51,845 nt of DNA from Lutibacter sp. Lineage in GTDB: Bacteria; Bacteroidota; Bacteroidia; Flavobacteriales; Flavobacteriaceae. Below the pieces are notes generated by a model. It was not told the origin of the DNA. It was given only the letters and a program-made list of their open reading frames with translations, and did no database searches. Below, piece after piece: positions 49,340 to 51,845 of the stretch (the stretch's first letter is position 1; every line of letters starts with the position of its first letter). The stretch lies in assembly GCA_021647265.1 (NCBI GenBank), contig JAKIVA010000016.1, forward strand, positions 1-51,845, given 5' to 3'. The translations under genes were made by a program, and so were the position numbers.

Positions 49340-50212
49340 ATGAATTATTCAAAATTCCATTTCGGGTACAATAAACGTCAACGAAATGGAATTTTATTTT
49401 TAGTATTAATTATTGTTCTACTTCAGGCAGTATTCTTTTTTGTCGATTTTTCTTCAAATGAAACAATCAATTTACCTGAGGAGGAAATAGCTCTTTTTCA
49501 AAAGGAATTAGACTCTTTAAAAGCCATTGAATTAGAAAACAAAAAGTTTAAAGTTTATTTATTTAATCCAAATTTTATTACTGATTTTAAAGGTTATCAA
49601 CTTGGTTTAAGTATTGATGAAATTGATAGGTTACATAGTTATAGAGAAAAAGGAAGTTACGTTAATTCGATAAAACAATTTCAGGAAGTAACTAAAATAA
49701 GTGATAGCCTATTAAATGTAATAAGTCCAAATTTTAAATTCCCAAAATGGGTTAATTCAAAAAAAGCAACTCAAAAAGATAAATTTACAAATTCACCTAA
49801 AAAAATAATTGTAAAACAGGATATAAATACTATAAAAGCTTCAGATTTAAGAATAGTGAATGGTATTGGTGAAAAATTGGCTGACAGAATTATAGCTTAT
49901 AGAAGTAGATTACACGGTTTTTCATTTGACAATCAGTTGTATGAAGTTTGGAATATTGATAAAGAAGTAATTGATAGGGTTTTGCTGCGTTTTGAAGTTG
50001 TTAAACCTCCTGTTATTCAAAAAATTAATATAAACGAGGCAACTTTCAAACAAGTTTTAACTATTGTTTATATTGATTATGAACTCACCAAAAAAATATT
50101 TAATTATAGAGATGAAGTTGCTGAGATTCAAACACTTGAAGAGTTAAAAAAAATTGATGGTTTTCCAATAGAAAAATTCGATAGAATAGCCTTATATTTG
50201 GTGGCTGAATAA
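49340..50212 (+). CDS. ComEA-like helix-hairpin-helix protein
   Basis: The 290-residue product has an N-terminal membrane segment (about 17-37) and helix-hairpin-helix motifs. The clearest is LRIVNGIGEKLADRIIAYRSRLHGF, followed by a region matching the ComEA pattern (NINEATFKQVL...LEELKKIDGFPIEKFDRI). A weaker third copy is near the N-terminal third (DFKGYQLGLS...). It probably binds DNA outside the cytoplasmic membrane, as in competence, but no other com gene is adjacent. It is 23 bases before the acyl-CoA dehydrogenase gene. Confidence 0.85.
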   Translation: MNYSKFHFGYNKRQRNGILFLVLIIVLLQAVFFFVDFSSNETINLPEEEIALFQKELDSLKAIELENKKFKVYLFNPNFITDFKGYQLGLSIDEIDRLHSYREKGSYVNSIKQFQEVTKISDSLLNVISPNFKFPKWVNSKKATQKDKFTNSPKKIIVKQDINTIKASDLRIVNGIGEKLADRIIAYRSRLHGFSFDNQLYEVWNIDKEVIDRVLLRFEVVKPPVIQKININEATFKQVLTIVYIDYELTKKIFNYRDEVAEIQTLEELKKIDGFPIEKFDRIALYLVAE

Positions 50213-50235
50213 TAACACTTAAGATACTAGCCATT

Positions 50236-51402
50236 ATGAATAGTATGTATTTTACCGAAGAACATGAAGCTTTTAGAAAAAGCTTTAGAGATTTTTTAAA
50301 AAAAGAAGTAGTTCCTCATATTGATAAATGGGAAAAAACAGGCACCATTGACCGTTTTATTTGGAATAAATTTGGAGAAATGGGCTATTTTGGTTTGAAT
50401 TCTCCAGAAGAATTCGGTGGATTAAATTTAGATATTTTTTATACAATTATATTTTTAGAAGAATTGCAGAGGGTAAATTCAGGTGGATTTGCAGCAGCAA
50501 TGTGGGCACATGTTTATTTAGCTATGACTCACATCAATAAGGAGGGGAATGACCGTATAAAAAAGGAGTATCTAACACCAAGTATTCATGGAGATAAAAT
50601 AGGATGCCTATGTATCACGGAACCATTTGGAGGTTCTGATGTTGCAGGTATGAGAACAACAGCAATAAAAAAAGGAGCTAATTATGTTATTAATGGCTCA
50701 AAAACATTTATTACCAATGGTGTTTACTCAGATTATTTAGTAGTAGCAGCAAAAACAGATACAACATCAAGAAATAAAGGAATTAGTATTTTTATTATAG
50801 ATAGGGAAACAAAGGGGGTATCGGCTACTAAGTTAGATAAGTTGGGTTGGAAAGCATCTGACACGGGTGAAATAGCTTTTGATAATGTTGTAATTCCTGA
50901 GCAAAATTTAATGGGCGAAGAGGGTAAAGGATTCTCGTACATTATGAGTCATTTTGCTTTAGAAAGATTAGTTATGGGAGTTAATGCGCATGCCAGAGCT
51001 GAATTTGCCTTAGAATATGCCATACAGTATATATCTGAAAGGCAGGCCTTTGGTAAAACACTTGATAAATTCCAAGCCTTGAGACATAAAGTTGCTGATA
51101 TGGCGAGTGAAGTTGAAATGTGTAAAGAGTTTAATTATTCTATAGCAAAGAGATTGAATGAAGGTCAATATATTGTTAAAGAAGCAAGCATGTCTAAATT
51201 ACTTTCAACAAAAATGGCAGACAGTGTTATAAACGATTGTTTGCAACTGTTAGGCGGTTATGGATATATGGAAGAATATCCAATGGCAAGATTATTAAGA
51301 GATAGTAGATTAGGCCAAATAGGAGGTGGAACTTCAGAAATTTTAAGAGAAATTATAGCAAAAATGATTATCGATAAGAAGGAATATAAACCTGCAACAT
51401 AG
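50236..51402 (+). CDS. Acyl-CoA dehydrogenase
   Basis: The 388-residue flavoenzyme has the family's three domains. FAD and substrate motifs are LCITEPFGGSDVAGMRTTA near 132-150, QAFGKTLDKFQALRHKVADM near 275-294, and LLGGYGYMEEYPMARLLRDSR near 338-358. Where medium-chain enzymes have the catalytic Glu in YEGT, this one reads IGGGTSEI. This pattern is normal in the LCAD/IVD-like branch, where the base lies on an earlier helix (here probably Glu in ALERLVMG). Substrate chain length is not decided. Met at 50245 is an alternative start. Confidence 0.9.
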   Translation: MNSMYFTEEHEAFRKSFRDFLKKEVVPHIDKWEKTGTIDRFIWNKFGEMGYFGLNSPEEFGGLNLDIFYTIIFLEELQRVNSGGFAAAMWAHVYLAMTHINKEGNDRIKKEYLTPSIHGDKIGCLCITEPFGGSDVAGMRTTAIKKGANYVINGSKTFITNGVYSDYLVVAAKTDTTSRNKGISIFIIDRETKGVSATKLDKLGWKASDTGEIAFDNVVIPEQNLMGEEGKGFSYIMSHFALERLVMGVNAHARAEFALEYAIQYISERQAFGKTLDKFQALRHKVADMASEVEMCKEFNYSIAKRLNEGQYIVKEASMSKLLSTKMADSVINDCLQLLGGYGYMEEYPMARLLRDSRLGQIGGGTSEILREIIAKMIIDKKEYKPAT

Positions 51403-51463
51403 AAATATCAATCAACACTATTTTTTTTTTTAATAAATAAATAATAAATAAAATAATTAATTG

Positions 51464-51471
51464 TACCTTTG
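51464..51471 (+). promoter_or_regulatory. -7 box for rpsU
   Basis: TACCTTTG followed by CAGTCC is a strong Flavobacteriia -7 match. The start point would be about 51477, giving a leader of about 40 bases. The -33 region is AT-rich without a clear TTTG. The 115-base gap also holds an 11-T run at 51420-51430 but no stem. Confidence 0.65.
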
Positions 51472-51500
51472 CAGTCCAAAAATTAAAAGAGAACAGTTTG

Positions 51501-51509
51501 AAAGGAGGT
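51501..51509 (+). promoter_or_regulatory. Strong Shine-Dalgarno sequence of rpsU
   Basis: AAAGGAGGT lies 9 bases upstream of the ATG at 51518. Such a strong site is unusual in this window and in Flavobacteriia generally. It fixes the start at 51518 instead of the upstream TTG-type start at 51461. Confidence 0.9.
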
Positions 51510-51517
51510 GCCAAAAT

Positions 51518-51715
51518 ATGTTAATTATACCTGTAAAGGACGGAGAAAATATAGATAGAGCGTTAAAACGTTACAAAAGGAAGTTTGATCGTACGAAAAC
51601 AATGAAAAATTTACGTAACCGTAAACAATTCAACAAACCTTCAGTAGTTAAACGTGCTCAAAACATAAAAGCTCAATATGTTCAGAGATTACGAACAGCA
51701 GAAGAGCAAGGTTAA
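51518..51715 (+). CDS. rpsU: 30S ribosomal protein bS21
   Basis: The 65-residue product begins MLIIPVKDGENIDRALKRYK, matching bacteroidotal bS21, and ends with a basic helical tail (KAQYVQRLRTAEEQG). In Flavobacteriia bS21 helps to hide the anti-Shine-Dalgarno end of 16S rRNA, and the rpsU message keeps a strong Shine-Dalgarno, as here. The IS copy begins 4-5 bases after the stop codon, and its palindrome (51747-51782) lies 31 bases beyond it, probably serving as the rpsU terminator. In relatives a tyrosine recombinase gene often follows rpsU; it would be beyond the IS. Confidence 0.96.
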   Translation: MLIIPVKDGENIDRALKRYKRKFDRTKTMKNLRNRKQFNKPSVVKRAQNIKAQYVQRLRTAEEQG

Positions 51716-51746
51716 ATTAGCAGTATCACATAAACTGTGTAAGTTT

Positions 51747-51782
51747 AAAAAATAGCTTGGGTCATGACCCAAGCTATTTTTT
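51747..51782. terminator. Perfect 36-bp palindrome in the right IS copy
   Basis: Identical to 65-100. It lies between rpsU and the transposase, so it would terminate rpsU transcripts and shield the transposase from read-through. Confidence 0.75.
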
Positions 51783-51806
51783 ATTAATTTTAAATTTTAT
51801 ACAGTA

Positions 51807-51845
51807 ATGAAGAAAGAAGAATTATTTAATGATGCGTTTTTAAAA
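51807..51845 (+). CDS. Transposase, N-terminal fragment (runs off window)
   Basis: ATG at 51807 opens MKKEELFNDAFLK, the same 13 residues as the left-edge copy. The fragment is too short for domain evidence; the IS256-type call is by resemblance to transposase N-termini of that family and by its position behind a terminal-repeat-like end. Confidence 0.5.
   Translation, partial: MKKEELFNDAFLK

Larger units (their letters stand above)
51720..51845 (+). mobile_element. Left end of the same insertion sequence, opposite orientation (partial)
   Basis: This is an exact reverse complement of bases 2-127. The element starts at or within about a base of 51720. It includes the terminal sequence, the palindrome at 51747-51782, and the start of the transposase at 51807. 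The host side is the 3' end of rpsU. Target-site duplications cannot be checked because the far ends of both elements lie outside the window. Confidence 0.65.

Noticed and set aside
50236..51402. Acyl-CoA dehydrogenase inactivated by loss of the catalytic Glu
   Set aside because: The IGGGT pattern is normal in the LCAD/IVD-like branch, which uses a Glu on another helix, so it is probably active.
51461..51517. Upstream start of rpsU with 19 extra residues
   Set aside because: It would include the promoter box and Shine-Dalgarno; the ATG at 51518 matches all bS21 proteins.
1..51845. Composite transposon made by the two IS copies
   Set aside because: The interior is 51 kb of conserved core genes in usual flavobacterial order, so independent insertions, or a repeat-limited contig, explain it better.

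Overview
The window is low-GC DNA that reads as the chromosome of a marine-type Bacteroidota, almost certainly family Flavobacteriaceae. The signs are the gene content and order (psd-cdsA-LUD-ftsH-rsfS next to birA; pyrE next to a NUDIX gene; coaD-ddl near PASTA-rluD; LOG-uvrA), promoter -7 boxes of the TAnnTTTG type, a near absence of Shine-Dalgarno sequences except in front of rpsU, and lipoproteins of Bacteroidota style. I did not identify genus or species. Most of the window is ordinary core genome; no tRNA, rRNA, CRISPR array, prophage or replication origin was seen, and no gene-free stretch exceeds about 220 bases.

Edges: bases 2-127 are an exact reverse complement of bases 51720-51845. 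Each copy looks like the left end of the same insertion sequence (probably IS256 family), with a transposase starting 38-39 bases from each edge and reading out of the window. The window therefore looks like one contig lying between two inverted copies of a multicopy IS. One copy sits 4 bases after the rpsU stop codon.

Layout. 225-5619 (-): a probable operon rsfS, ftsH, LUD protein, cdsA, psd, acyl-CoA-binding protein and YceI lipoprotein (ribosome hibernation, membrane protein quality control, phospholipid synthesis). 5706-8085: birA, an SRPBCC protein, pyrE, and a NUDIX hydrolase divergent from pyrE. 8215-11308: a SulP anion transporter and an exported M20 peptidase. 11378-15410 (-): a Tat-exported molybdenum hydroxylase with its 2Fe-2S subunit and two maturation proteins. 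15540-18465 (-): topoisomerase III and a pseudouridine synthase. 18671-24416: an lpxD paralogue, a membrane protein, a DUF1853 protein, an M14 carboxypeptidase, coaD and ddl. 24570-25997 (-): an unfamiliar two-repeat, histidine-rich lipoprotein lying between ddl and the PASTA gene. 26219-29310 (+): PASTA protein, rluD, a CAT-family acetyltransferase and yaaA. 29383-34307: DUF2853, serine dehydratase, dnaK and a TIGR01777 epimerase. 34376-39712 (-): a four-subunit ferredoxin-dependent 2-oxoacid oxidoreductase beside a fused E1 2-oxoacid dehydrogenase. 39858-46277 (-): a degenerate M1 peptidase fused to a probable outer-membrane barrel, a LOG protein and uvrA. 46382-51715 (+): PspC protein, K+ channel, AgcS symporter, ComEA-like protein, acyl-CoA dehydrogenase and rpsU.

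The points most worth a second look are the duplicated lipoprotein with seven conserved histidines per repeat; three in-frame copies of a REP-like word inside topB; the M1-like protein that has lost its zinc motif; a nested dyad upstream of the ferredoxin-linked oxidoreductase operon; the strong Shine-Dalgarno of rpsU; and a terminator that abuts the start codon of the TIGR01777 gene. I found no clear new multi-gene defence or mobile system.
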